This document shows positions 1 through 5,814 of a DNA stretch of 5,814 nucleotides, in pieces; position 1 is the first letter of the stretch, and the number at the start of each line of letters is the position of its first letter. The stretch lies in contig JASHVC010000147.1 of NCBI GenBank assembly GCA_030039655.1, forward strand, positions 1-5,814. Direction: 5' to 3'. The translations under genes and the position numbers were made by a program. The notes beneath the pieces are model-generated. The model had not been told where the DNA came from. It searched no databases and saw only the letters and a list, made by a program, of their open reading frames with translations. The DNA is from Xanthobacteraceae bacterium (lineage in GTDB: Bacteria > Pseudomonadota > Alphaproteobacteria > Rhizobiales > Xanthobacteraceae).

Positions 1-285
1 TCGGGCGCCAGCGTCACGTTCGAGCCCGGGGCGCGAACCGCCTGGCATACCCATCCGTTGGGCCAGACCCTGATCGTAACGGCTGGCTGCGGCTGGGCGC
101 AACGCGACGGCGGTCCCGTCGAGAAGATCCGTCCAGGCGACGTGGTGTGGTTCGCCCCCGGCGAGAAGCACTGGCACGGCGCGTCGCCGACTACCGCCAT
201 GACTCACATCGCCATTGCCGAAGCGCAAAACGGCAAGGTCGTCGACTGGATGGAGCACGTCAGCGACGCGCAATACCGCGCCTGA
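1..285 (+). CDS. Cupin-domain protein, (R)-hydroxynitrile lyase-like (5' end outside window)
   Basis: The reading frame is open from base 1 and ends at TGA 283-285, giving the last 94 residues of a single-domain cupin; about 35-40 N-terminal residues should lie to the left. Seen: cupin motif 1, [25 protein letters not shown], at residues 9-29, and motif 2, [16 protein letters not shown], at 45-60. His16, His18, Gln22 and His57 have the same spacing as the Mn-binding His53, His55, Gln59 and His94 of the Granulicella tundricola hydroxynitrile lyase GtHNL, and the surrounding sequence is very similar to that protein as I recall it. Known family activity: reversible cleavage of cyanohydrins to an aldehyde and HCN, although the natural role of these cupins is unclear and many relatives are simply annotated as cupins. 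No signal peptide can be judged. It lies 24 bp upstream of paoA on the same strand, so co-transcription is likely. A TTG at 58 is not a credible start because motif 1 would be lost. The cupin assignment is firm; lyase activity is inference. Confidence 0.88.
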   Translation, partial: SGASVTFEPGARTAWHTHPLGQTLIVTAGCGWAQRDGGPVEKIRPGDVVWFAPGEKHWHGASPTTAMTHIAIAEAQNGKVVDWMEHVSDAQYRA

Positions 286-309
286 ACGATCGAGCAACTG
301 GAACGCAAT

Positions 310-957
310 ATGCAAAGCCCCGTTGAAATTGAATTGTGCCGGCGCGACCTTTTGATCGCAGCAACCGCTTCCGTCGCGGTCACGGCGGCACCACATATGG
401 CTGACGCGCATTATGGCGCAATTGGAGAGTCCGTCATGGCTGGAGAGCCTGTCACGGTTTCCTTCGTAGTGAACGGCGAAAGCCGTACCCTCGACCTCGA
501 CATCCGCACCACCTTGCTCGACGCGCTGCGCGAGCACCTCCATCTCACCGGCACCAAGAAGGGCTGCGATCACGGCCAATGCGGCGCCTGCACGGTGATC
601 GTCGACGGCCGGCGAATCAATTCCTGCCTGACGCTTGCGGTGATGCACGACGGCGATGCCGTCACCACCATCGAGGGGCTTGGCACGCCGGAGCATCTGC
701 ATCCGCTGCAGGCCGCCTTCGTCAGGCATGACGGCTACCAATGCGGCTACTGCACGCCGGGGCAAATCTGCTCGGCGGTCGCGGTGCTCGATGAGATCAA
801 GGCCGGCATTCCGAGCCATGTCAGCGCCGACTTGACCGCGGCGCCGCGACTGACGGCAGCGGAGCTTCGTGAACGCATGAGCGGCAACATCTGCCGCTGC
901 GGCGCCTATTCCAACATCATCGATGCGATCACCGAAGTCGCCGGGAGGCAGGCATGA
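310..957 (+). CDS. paoA: Aldehyde oxidoreductase, [2Fe-2S] subunit PaoA, with Tat-type leader
   Basis: This 215-residue protein is the electron-transfer subunit of a xanthine-oxidase-family aldehyde oxidoreductase, very similar to E. coli PaoA (YagT). An N-terminal plant-type ferredoxin domain (about residues 46-120) carries Cys86, Cys91, Cys94 and Cys106 for one [2Fe-2S] cluster. The C-terminal helical domain carries Cys145, Cys148, Cys195 and Cys197 for the second, in QCGYCTPGQ and GNICRCGAY. The N-terminus, [15 protein letters not shown], is a twin-arginine leader, with a possible cleavage site after ADA (residues 31-33). This fits the periplasmic E. coli complex, where the folded heterotrimer is exported through the PaoA leader. 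The ATG at 310 has only a weak GGAA ribosome site at 300-303. It is preferred because it restores the leader, but an internal ATG at 436 has a better site. The gene follows the cupin by 24 bp and its TGA overlaps the paoB ATG. Confidence 0.96.
   Translation: MQSPVEIELCRRDLLIAATASVAVTAAPHMADAHYGAIGESVMAGEPVTVSFVVNGESRTLDLDIRTTLLDALREHLHLTGTKKGCDHGQCGACTVIVDGRRINSCLTLAVMHDGDAVTTIEGLGTPEHLHPLQAAFVRHDGYQCGYCTPGQICSAVAVLDEIKAGIPSHVSADLTAAPRLTAAELRERMSGNICRCGAYSNIIDAITEVAGRQA
424..429 (+). promoter_or_regulatory. Possible internal ribosome binding site for a leaderless PaoA
   Basis: GGAGAG lies 6 bases before an in-frame ATG at 436-438 (Met43 of PaoA). Both sequence and spacing are better than those of the annotated ATG at 310. 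Initiation here would give a protein of 173 residues beginning just before the ferredoxin domain, without the twin-arginine leader. This could be a true alternative start producing a cytoplasmic form, or a chance purine run within the codons for Gly-Glu-Ser; the sequence alone cannot decide. Confidence 0.35.
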
Positions 958-1904
958 AGTCCTTCACGTACGAGCGCGCGCACACCCCCGCCGAGGCAGC
1001 AGCCGCGGCGGCGCGAATTCCGGATGCCAAATTCATCGCCGGCGGCACCAACCTTCTCGATCTGATGAAGCTCGAGATCGAAACGCCGGCACATCTGATC
1101 GATGTCAACGGCCTCGCGTTCGACAAGATAGAAGGCACGCCCGAAGGCGGCCTCCGCATCGGTGCGCTGGTGCGCAACACCGATCTTGCCGCCGATCCGC
1201 GGGTGCGCCGCGACTATGCACTGCTATCGCGCGCTTTGCTCGCCGGCGCTTCAGGGCAGTTGCGCAACAAGGCCACGACCGCCGGCAATCTGCTTCAGCG
1301 CACGCGTTGCCCGTATTTCTACGATACCAATCAGCCCTGCAACAAACGCAATCCCGGCAGCGGCTGTGCCGCGATCGGCGGGTTCAGCCGCCAGCATGCC
1401 ATCGTGGGCGTGAGCGACGCGTGCATCGCCACTCATCCGAGCGACATGGCGGTGGCGATGATGGCGCTCGACGCGACAGTCGAAACGGTGCGGCCAAACG
1501 GCGCGTCGCGCAGTATTCCGCTCGCCGACTTCTACCGATTGCCCGGCGACACACCGCAGGCCGAAACCGTGCTGGCGTCTGGCGAACTAATCACCGCGGT
1601 GAAACTGCCGAAACCGGTCGGCGGCACGCACATCTACCACAAGGTCCGTGACCGCGCGTCTTATGCGTTCGCGCTGGTCTCGGTCGGCGCCATCGTGCAG
1701 CGCGACGGCACCGGCCGCGTCGCTCTCGGCGGTGTGGCGCACAAGCCGTGGCGCATCAACGAAGCCGAATCGGACATGCCGCGCGGCGCGAAGGCGGTGA
1801 CGGCGCGGCTGCTCGCCGATGCTAGGCCAACGCGTCAGAACGCATTCAAGGTGCCGCTGGTCGAGCGCACGCTTGGCGCGGCCCTGAACGAAGCGAGAGG
1901 CTAA
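954..1904 (+). CDS. paoB: Aldehyde oxidoreductase, FAD- and [4Fe-4S]-binding subunit PaoB
   Basis: The protein has 316 residues, about the length of E. coli PaoB (YagS), and is the medium, FAD-binding subunit that passes electrons from the molybdenum site through the iron-sulfur clusters to FAD and the final acceptor. Seen: the FAD pyrophosphate loop [13 protein letters not shown] (residues 27-39), a second FAD-contact segment [14 protein letters not shown] (107-120), and the CO-dehydrogenase flavoprotein C-terminal domain from about residue 205. An insertion at about 119-157 holds Cys119, Cys129, Cys138 and Cys157. PaoB is known to bind an additional [4Fe-4S] cluster, and these four cysteines are the natural ligands. 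There is no export signal; it would travel with PaoA. The ATG overlaps the paoA stop as ATGA and is preceded by GGGAGG at 943-948 with 5-base spacing, so translational coupling is likely. Confidence 0.96.
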   Translation: MKSFTYERAHTPAEAAAAAARIPDAKFIAGGTNLLDLMKLEIETPAHLIDVNGLAFDKIEGTPEGGLRIGALVRNTDLAADPRVRRDYALLSRALLAGASGQLRNKATTAGNLLQRTRCPYFYDTNQPCNKRNPGSGCAAIGGFSRQHAIVGVSDACIATHPSDMAVAMMALDATVETVRPNGASRSIPLADFYRLPGDTPQAETVLASGELITAVKLPKPVGGTHIYHKVRDRASYAFALVSVGAIVQRDGTGRVALGGVAHKPWRINEAESDMPRGAKAVTARLLADARPTRQNAFKVPLVERTLGAALNEARG

Positions 1905-1908
1905 GGCC

Positions 1909-4116
1909 ATGAAATTCGAATCTCCCGCCGCGTTCAATCCGATCGATCAGCTCAAGGTGATCGGCAAGCCGACGGACCGCATCGATGGTCCGCTCAAGAC
2001 CACCGGCACCGCGCCGTACGCCTATGAGCGCCATGACGTAGTTGCCAACCAGGCCTATGGCTATGTGGTCGGGGCGAGCATCGCCAAGGGCCGGATTACT
2101 GCGATGGATTTGGCAGCAGCTAAGGCCGCGCCCGGTGTGCTGGCTATTGTCACCGCGGACAACGCCGGCAAGCTCGGCAAGGGCGAGTGGAATACCGCCA
2201 AGCTGCTCGGCGGTCCCGCCATCGAACACTATCATCAGGCCGTTGCGCTCGTGGTCGGGGAGACGTTCGAACAGGCGCGTGCCGCCGCCCAGTTGGTCCG
2301 CGTCACTTATGCTCCCGCCGAGGGCGTGTACGACCTCGCGGCTGCCAAGGACTCCGCCTTCACGCCCGAGCCGAAATTCGGCGGTCCGGCTAACACCGCC
2401 GCTGGCGACTTCGCCGGCGCGTTCGCTAAAGCGCCAGTCCAGCTTGACGAGACCTACGCCACGCCCGATCAGGCGCACGCGATGATGGAACCGCACGCCT
2501 CGATCGCCGCCTGGAATGGCGACAAGCTTACGGTTTGGACGTCGAACCAGATGATCGACTGGGGCACGACCGACATGGCGCAGACCCTGGGCATCGCCAA
2601 GGACAAGGTGCGTCTGATCTCGCCCTATATCGGTGGCGGCTTCGGCAGCAAGTTGTTTGTGCGCGCGGACGCGCTGCTCGCGGCGCTTGGCGCCCGTGCC
2701 GCTAAACGGCCAGTGAAAGTGGCGCTGCCGCGGCCCTTTATATTCAACAACACCACGCACCGGCCGGCGACGATCCAGCGCATCCGCATCGGCGCGACCG
2801 CGGACGGCAAGATCACTGCCATCAGCCATGAGAGCTGGTCCGGCGATCTGCCGGGCGGGGGACCGGAGACCGCGGTCGGTCAGACGCGGCTACTCTACGC
2901 CGGCGCCAACCGTATGACCGCCATGCGGCTCGCCGTGCTCGATCTTCCCGAGGGCAACGCCATGCGCGCGCCTGGCGAGGCGCCAGGCATGATGGCGCTC
3001 GAAGTTGCCATCGATGAGATGGCCGAGAAACTCAATCTCGACCCGATCGAGTTCCGCATTCTCAACGATACCCAGGTCGATCCTGAGCATCCCGAGCGGC
3101 CGTTCTCACAGCGCCATCTCACCGAGTGCCTCCGCCTGGGTGCCGAGCGGTTCGGCTGGAGCAAGCGCAATTCCCAACCTGGCAAGACGCGCGATGGCCG
3201 ATGGCTTCTCGGCGTGGGTGTCGCGGCCGCGTTTCGTAATAATTTGTTGTTACCGTCGGGAGCGCGCGTCCGCCTCGACAACCGAGGAATGGTGACCGTC
3301 GAGACTGACATGACCGACATCGGCACGGGCAGCTACACGATCATCGCCCAGACTGCCGCCGAGATGATGGGCGTGCCGCTCGAGAAGGTGGTGGTGCTGC
3401 TCGGTGACTCGGCCTTTCCAGTCTCGAGCGGCTCAGGCGGGCAATTTGGCGCCAACTGTTCGACATCCGGCGTCTATGCTGCGTGCGTCAAGCTGCGCGA
3501 GGCCGTGGCGCGGAAGCTCGGCTTCAATTCCCCCGATGTGGTGTTCGCGGATGATCACGTCCGTTCGGGCAATCGGAGCGTGCTGCTCGCGGAAGCCGCG
3601 GGCGAGCGTGGTCTCGCCGCGGAGGACGCCATCGAATTTGGTGATCTTGAGCAGAAGTACCAGCAATCGACATTCGGCGGGCATTTTGTTGAAGTCGGCG
3701 TCGATGCCGCAACCGCGGAAATCCGCATCCGGCGGATGCTCGCGGTATGCGCTGCGGGCCGCATCCTCAATCCGAAATCGGCGCGCAGCCAGGTGATCGG
3801 CGCGATGACCATGGGGGCCGGTGCGGCGCTGATGGAGGAGCTGGTGGTCGACAAGCGCTATGGCTTCTTCGTCAATCACGATCTCGCCGGGTATGAGGTG
3901 CCGGTCCATGCGGACATTCCGCATCAAGAGGTGATCTTCCTTGACGAGACCGACCCGATCTCCTCGCCCATGAAGGCCAAAGGTGTCGGCGAACTCGGCA
4001 TCTGCGGAGTCGGCGCCGCCGTCGCCAACGCGATCTACAACGCCACCGGCGTGCGCGTGCGCGACTATCCGATCACCCTCGACAAGCTTCTCGACCGGAT
4101 TCCGGATGCGGCGTGA
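1909..4116 (+). CDS. paoC: Aldehyde oxidoreductase, molybdenum cofactor-binding catalytic subunit PaoC
   Basis: This 735-residue protein matches E. coli PaoC (YagR, 732 residues) over its full length. It is the catalytic subunit that hydroxylates aldehydes, often aromatic ones, to carboxylic acids with water as oxygen donor, using a molybdopterin cytosine dinucleotide cofactor. Visible sites: the cofactor loop IGGGFGSK (residues 241-248; Ser247 stands where E. coli has Gly), MEPHAS (193-198), MRAPGEAPG (352-360), the glycine-rich SGSGGQFGAN (507-516), and KGVGELG (691-697). Glu695 corresponds to the catalytic base Glu692 of E. coli PaoC, and Arg443 in AFRNN corresponds to substrate-binding Arg440; both are shifted by the same three residues. 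All key residues are intact, so an active enzyme is expected. The ATG is 4 bases after the paoB stop, with GAGAGG at 1895-1900. No paoD-like maturation gene follows; the next gene is convergent. Confidence 0.97.
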   Translation: MKFESPAAFNPIDQLKVIGKPTDRIDGPLKTTGTAPYAYERHDVVANQAYGYVVGASIAKGRITAMDLAAAKAAPGVLAIVTADNAGKLGKGEWNTAKLLGGPAIEHYHQAVALVVGETFEQARAAAQLVRVTYAPAEGVYDLAAAKDSAFTPEPKFGGPANTAAGDFAGAFAKAPVQLDETYATPDQAHAMMEPHASIAAWNGDKLTVWTSNQMIDWGTTDMAQTLGIAKDKVRLISPYIGGGFGSKLFVRADALLAALGARAAKRPVKVALPRPFIFNNTTHRPATIQRIRIGATADGKITAISHESWSGDLPGGGPETAVGQTRLLYAGANRMTAMRLAVLDLPEGNAMRAPGEAPGMMALEVAIDEMAEKLNLDPIEFRILNDTQVDPEHPERPFSQRHLTECLRLGAERFGWSKRNSQPGKTRDGRWLLGVGVAAAFRNNLLLPSGARVRLDNRGMVTVETDMTDIGTGSYTIIAQTAAEMMGVPLEKVVVLLGDSAFPVSSGSGGQFGANCSTSGVYAACVKLREAVARKLGFNSPDVVFADDHVRSGNRSVLLAEAAGERGLAAEDAIEFGDLEQKYQQSTFGGHFVEVGVDAATAEIRIRRMLAVCAAGRILNPKSARSQVIGAMTMGAGAALMEELVVDKRYGFFVNHDLAGYEVPVHADIPHQEVIFLDETDPISSPMKAKGVGELGICGVGAAVANAIYNATGVRVRDYPITLDKLLDRIPDAA

Positions 4117-4128
4117 TCCGCGCCCGCA

Positions 4129-4938
4129 TCATTTCGGAACGTCGATCTTAATGTCGTGCACTTCCTTCGCCTTGGCGTTGCAGGCGGCGAGCAAAAAGCC
4201 GAGATCGGTGCCGGTCGACACATAGCGCGCGCCCATGCATACGAAGTCGGCGACGAGATTGGGCCGCGTGGTCAAGCCGCCGACGGCCGCGTGCTTGCCG
4301 TGGCGGCGGCAGGCCGCGATGGTGATCTCGTAGGCCTCGCGCACGCGCGCATTGTCGTACTGGCCGGGAATGCCCCAGTCGGCGAGCAGGTCGTTGGTGC
4401 CGATAAGCACCATGTCGACACCCGGCACTGCGACGATCTCATCGGCATTGATCAGCGCTTCGTCGCTTTCAAACTGCACCACTACCATAGTGGCGGCGTC
4501 GAGCGCGGCGTTCGCCTCGGCAATGGGGAATGAGCGATATTGCAGATGGGGTAGGTGGCCAGCGTTGGAGCGGTCGCCGAGCGGCGGAAATTTCGCCGCC
4601 CGCACGTATTGCCGCGCTTCATCCGCTGTCCGCACATGCGGTGCGATGATGCCAAGCGCGCCGCCATCGAGCACACGCTGCACCTCGTCGACGCCCGGCA
4701 CTCGCACGAGGGGTGTTACGCCGAGCTGGAGCGCCGCCATGCAGATCTGGCTCGTGGTCTCGAAGGAAAAGCTTGAATGCTCCATGTCCACATAGAGGCT
4801 GTCGAAGCCGGCGCTCTTGGCGATGCGGGCGATCTCGATGCCTTGGACCAGCCGCACTGTCATGGAGGCGGCGACCTCGCCGCGCGCGAGCTTTTCCTTG
4901 AGGTGATTGCGTAGAATCTCGTTGGCTTTATCGGTCAT
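4129..4938 (-). CDS. HpcH/HpaI-family aldolase
   Basis: The protein has 269 residues and is a single TIM-barrel aldolase of the HpcH/HpaI (class II, metal-dependent pyruvate aldolase) family. Members reversibly split 2-keto-3-deoxy sugar acids or 4-hydroxy-2-oxo acids into pyruvate and an aldehyde, in the cytoplasm. Seen: VDMEHSS with His54, LVRVPG with Arg79, VVVQFES with Glu157 and GTNDLLADWG with Asp183. These match His45, Arg70, Glu149 and Asp175 of E. coli HpaI with constant offsets of 8 or 9, so the catalytic base, pyruvate-binding Arg and both metal ligands are present. Thr181 replaces the proline often found before the metal-ligand loop. The substrate cannot be read from the sequence. 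The ATG at 4938 is chosen because GAGAGGG (minus strand, 4947-4953) lies 8 bases upstream and the family N-terminus starts here; a longer frame from 5037 translates a repeat. It is divergent from the adducin-like gene and ends 12 bp from the end of paoC. Confidence 0.93.
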   Translation of the reverse strand: MTDKANEILRNHLKEKLARGEVAASMTVRLVQGIEIARIAKSAGFDSLYVDMEHSSFSFETTSQICMAALQLGVTPLVRVPGVDEVQRVLDGGALGIIAPHVRTADEARQYVRAAKFPPLGDRSNAGHLPHLQYRSFPIAEANAALDAATMVVVQFESDEALINADEIVAVPGVDMVLIGTNDLLADWGIPGQYDNARVREAYEITIAACRRHGKHAAVGGLTTRPNLVADFVCMGARYVSTGTDLGFLLAACNAKAKEVHDIKIDVPK

Positions 4939-4952
4939 TGTGTTTTCCCTCT

Positions 4953-5041
4953 CGTCATGGCCGGACCTGTTCCGGCCATCCACGCCTTTGTTTCCAGTCT
5001 GAGATGAAGACGTGGATCCCGCGACAAGCGCGGGCATGACG
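4953..5041. repeat. Intergenic double-hairpin palindromic repeat
   Basis: This is an 89-bp imperfect inverted repeat. The outer arms are CGTCATG (4953-4959) and CATGACG (5035-5041); the inner arms are ATCCACGCCTT (4978-4988) and AAGACGTGGAT (5007-5017), with one mismatch. Each half also folds alone: ATGGCCGGA/TCCGGCCAT (4957-4965 and 4971-4979) with a 5-base loop, and CCCGCG/CGCGGG (5018-5023 and 5029-5034) with a 5-base loop. An 18-base centre separates the halves. The wording (GTCATGGCCGG...CCGGCCATCCACG, then CGTGGAT...GGGCATGAC) is the style of dispersed intergenic repeats I remember from Bradyrhizobium-type genomes. Its function is unknown; copies usually sit between genes. Here it lies 14 bp from the aldolase start and touches that gene's ribosome site. 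Confidence 0.8.
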
Positions 5042-5060
5042 GCGAGGGGTTACTGATATC

Positions 5061-5091
5061 TTGACTGACATGGCCCGCCCGGAGAGATATT
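5061..5091 (+). promoter_or_regulatory. Candidate sigma-70-type promoter for the adducin-like aldolase gene
   Basis: TTGACT at 5061-5066 matches five of six bases of the -35 consensus. GATATT at 5086-5091 matches four of six bases of the -10 consensus, but the 19-base spacer is long. It lies 25-55 bp upstream of the GTG at 5116, in the only non-repeat part of the divergent intergenic region, which makes a promoter here likely on position alone. The exact boxes are uncertain. No convincing promoter for the minus-strand aldolase was found; it should lie within or beyond the palindromic repeat. Confidence 0.35.
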
Positions 5092-5115
5092 GTTGAGGGA
5101 AATGGAGACACCGCC

Positions 5116-5814
5116 GTGAATTACTCCACCGAATTTGAGTCAATCCGCAACGACGTGTCACCGCAGGAGTGGCAGACGCGGCTCGATCTCGCCGCCTGCT
5201 ACCGGCTCGTTGATCAGTATGGCATGGCCGATCTGATCTACAACCACATCACGGCCCGCATTCCCGGCACCGAGCATCTACTGATCAACCTGTACGGCCT
5301 GCTTTACAAGGAGATCACGGCATCGAGCCTGGTCAAGATCGACGTCGAAGGCAAGGTCATTGCGAAGCCCAATACCGATTACGGCATCAACGTCTCCGGC
5401 TACGTGATCCATGGCGCCATCCATAAGGCACGACCCGACGTGGCCTGCGTGCTGCACACCCACACCCGCGCCGGCATGGCGGTCTCCGCAATGAAATGCG
5501 GGCTGTTGCCGCTCTCGCAAACCTCGATCCGCTTTGTCGGCCATCTCGGCTATCACGACTACGAAGGCCCCGCGATCGACACCGACGAGCGCGAGCGAAT
5601 CGTGCACGATCTCGGGCCGCACGACGCCCTGGTGATGCGTAATCACGGCTTGCTGACCTGCGGAGCAACCATTCAGCAGGCGTTCAACACCATGTATCAG
5701 CTCGAACTGTCATGCCGCTCGCAGGTCGACGCGATGGCGGCACGCACCGAGCTGACCATGCCGGGCGAGAACGTGCTGGCGCATACGGCGCATCTTTATC
5801 AGCCCGGCACACGG
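5116..5814 (+). CDS. Class II aldolase/adducin-family protein (3' end outside window)
   Basis: The frame is open from GTG 5116 to the window edge, giving 233 residues with no stop; the family usually runs to roughly 250-270, so little is missing. The start is set by GGAGA at 5104-5108 with 7-base spacing and an in-frame TGA at 5062-5064, with no ATG between. The protein is an AraD/FucA-like fold. Seen: the N-terminal YNHITARIPG (residues 42-51), zinc-site HTHTRAG with His114 and His116, and RNHGLL with His177. AVSAMKCGLLPLS (122-134) and the following HDYEG strongly recall the head domain of animal adducins, so it belongs to the adducin-like branch. In that branch NVSGYVIH (92-99) has Gly95 where fuculose-phosphate aldolase has its catalytic Glu. 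Known relatives include aldolases, epimerases and decarboxylases; the reaction here is not assignable. It is divergent from the HpcH/HpaI aldolase. Confidence 0.9.
   Translation, partial: MNYSTEFESIRNDVSPQEWQTRLDLAACYRLVDQYGMADLIYNHITARIPGTEHLLINLYGLLYKEITASSLVKIDVEGKVIAKPNTDYGINVSGYVIHGAIHKARPDVACVLHTHTRAGMAVSAMKCGLLPLSQTSIRFVGHLGYHDYEGPAIDTDERERIVHDLGPHDALVMRNHGLLTCGATIQQAFNTMYQLELSCRSQVDAMAARTELTMPGENVLAHTAHLYQPGTR

Noticed and set aside
58..285. A short 75-residue gene from TTG 58
   Set aside because: The same frame is open to base 1 and encodes the first cupin motif upstream of 58, so this is an internal codon of a truncated gene.
923..1651. A 242-residue plus-strand frame overlapping paoB
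   Set aside because: It is rich in Arg, Ala and Ser, has no recognisable motif, and lies in another frame of paoB; it is a shadow of GC-rich coding sequence.
1846..2829. A 327-residue minus-strand frame opposite paoC
   Set aside because: The plus strand encodes conserved PaoC motifs throughout. The minus-strand product is Arg/Gly-rich with no domain and no plausible operon context.
2970..2988. Perfect 8-bp inverted repeat GCCTGGCG/CGCCAGGC with a 3-base loop
   Set aside because: It falls in paoC codons for the conserved APGEAPG segment, and the protein repeat explains it; there is no T tract and no gene end, so it is not a terminator.
4103..4120. Possible terminator hairpin CGGAT/ATCCG at the end of paoC
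   Set aside because: The stem is only 5 bp with an 8-base loop and no T run on either strand.
4939..5037. N-terminal extension of the HpcH/HpaI aldolase from ATG 5037
   Set aside because: The extra 33 residues translate the palindromic repeat and the ribosome binding site; the ATG at 4938 has an ideally placed GAGAGGG.
4953..5041. Insertion-sequence end or CRISPR repeat
   Set aside because: There is no transposase, no target duplication and no regular array; a single nested palindrome fits a dispersed intergenic repeat better.
5278..5646. A 122-residue minus-strand frame
   Set aside because: It is antisense to the adducin-like gene, whose plus-strand translation contains the zinc-site histidines and family motifs.

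Overview
The window is GC-rich bacterial chromosomal DNA carrying six protein genes, two of them cut by the window edges. Gene content, codon use and an intergenic palindromic repeat of a style I know from Bradyrhizobium, Rhodopseudomonas and relatives suggest an alphaproteobacterium of the order Hyphomicrobiales (Rhizobiales). That placement is inference; no rRNA or other phylogenetic marker is present.

Layout: (1) positions 1-285, plus strand: the C-terminal 94 residues of a small cupin resembling the manganese-dependent bacterial (R)-hydroxynitrile lyases such as GtHNL. (2) 310-4116, plus strand: a three-gene molybdenum aldehyde oxidoreductase operon, paoA-paoB-paoC (iron-sulfur, FAD and molybdopterin subunits), closely resembling E. 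coli PaoABC (YagTSR). The junctions are tight: 24 bp from cupin to paoA, an ATGA overlap from paoA to paoB, and 4 bp from paoB to paoC. (3) 4129-4938, minus strand: an HpcH/HpaI-family aldolase that converges on paoC with only 12 bp between stop codons. (4) 4939-5115: a divergent 177-bp intergenic region holding a double-hairpin palindromic repeat and a possible promoter. (5) 5116-5814, plus strand: a class II aldolase/adducin-family gene, GTG start, running off the right edge.

How the parts may work together: the aldehyde oxidoreductase would turn aldehydes into carboxylic acids, with a Tat-type leader on PaoA pointing to a periplasmic complex. The cupin upstream belongs to a family with members that release an aldehyde and cyanide from cyanohydrins, so a lyase-then-oxidase pair is a reasonable, untested hypothesis. 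The two downstream aldolase-family genes are in separate transcription units and may or may not be related in function.

Most of the window is recognisable metabolism, not a new kind of system. The points most worth a second look are the cupin/aldehyde-oxidase pairing, a second well-placed ribosome binding site inside paoA that would remove the Tat leader, the absence of a paoD maturation gene behind paoC, the palindromic repeat abutting the aldolase ribosome binding site, and the adducin-like protein lacking the usual class II aldolase glutamate.
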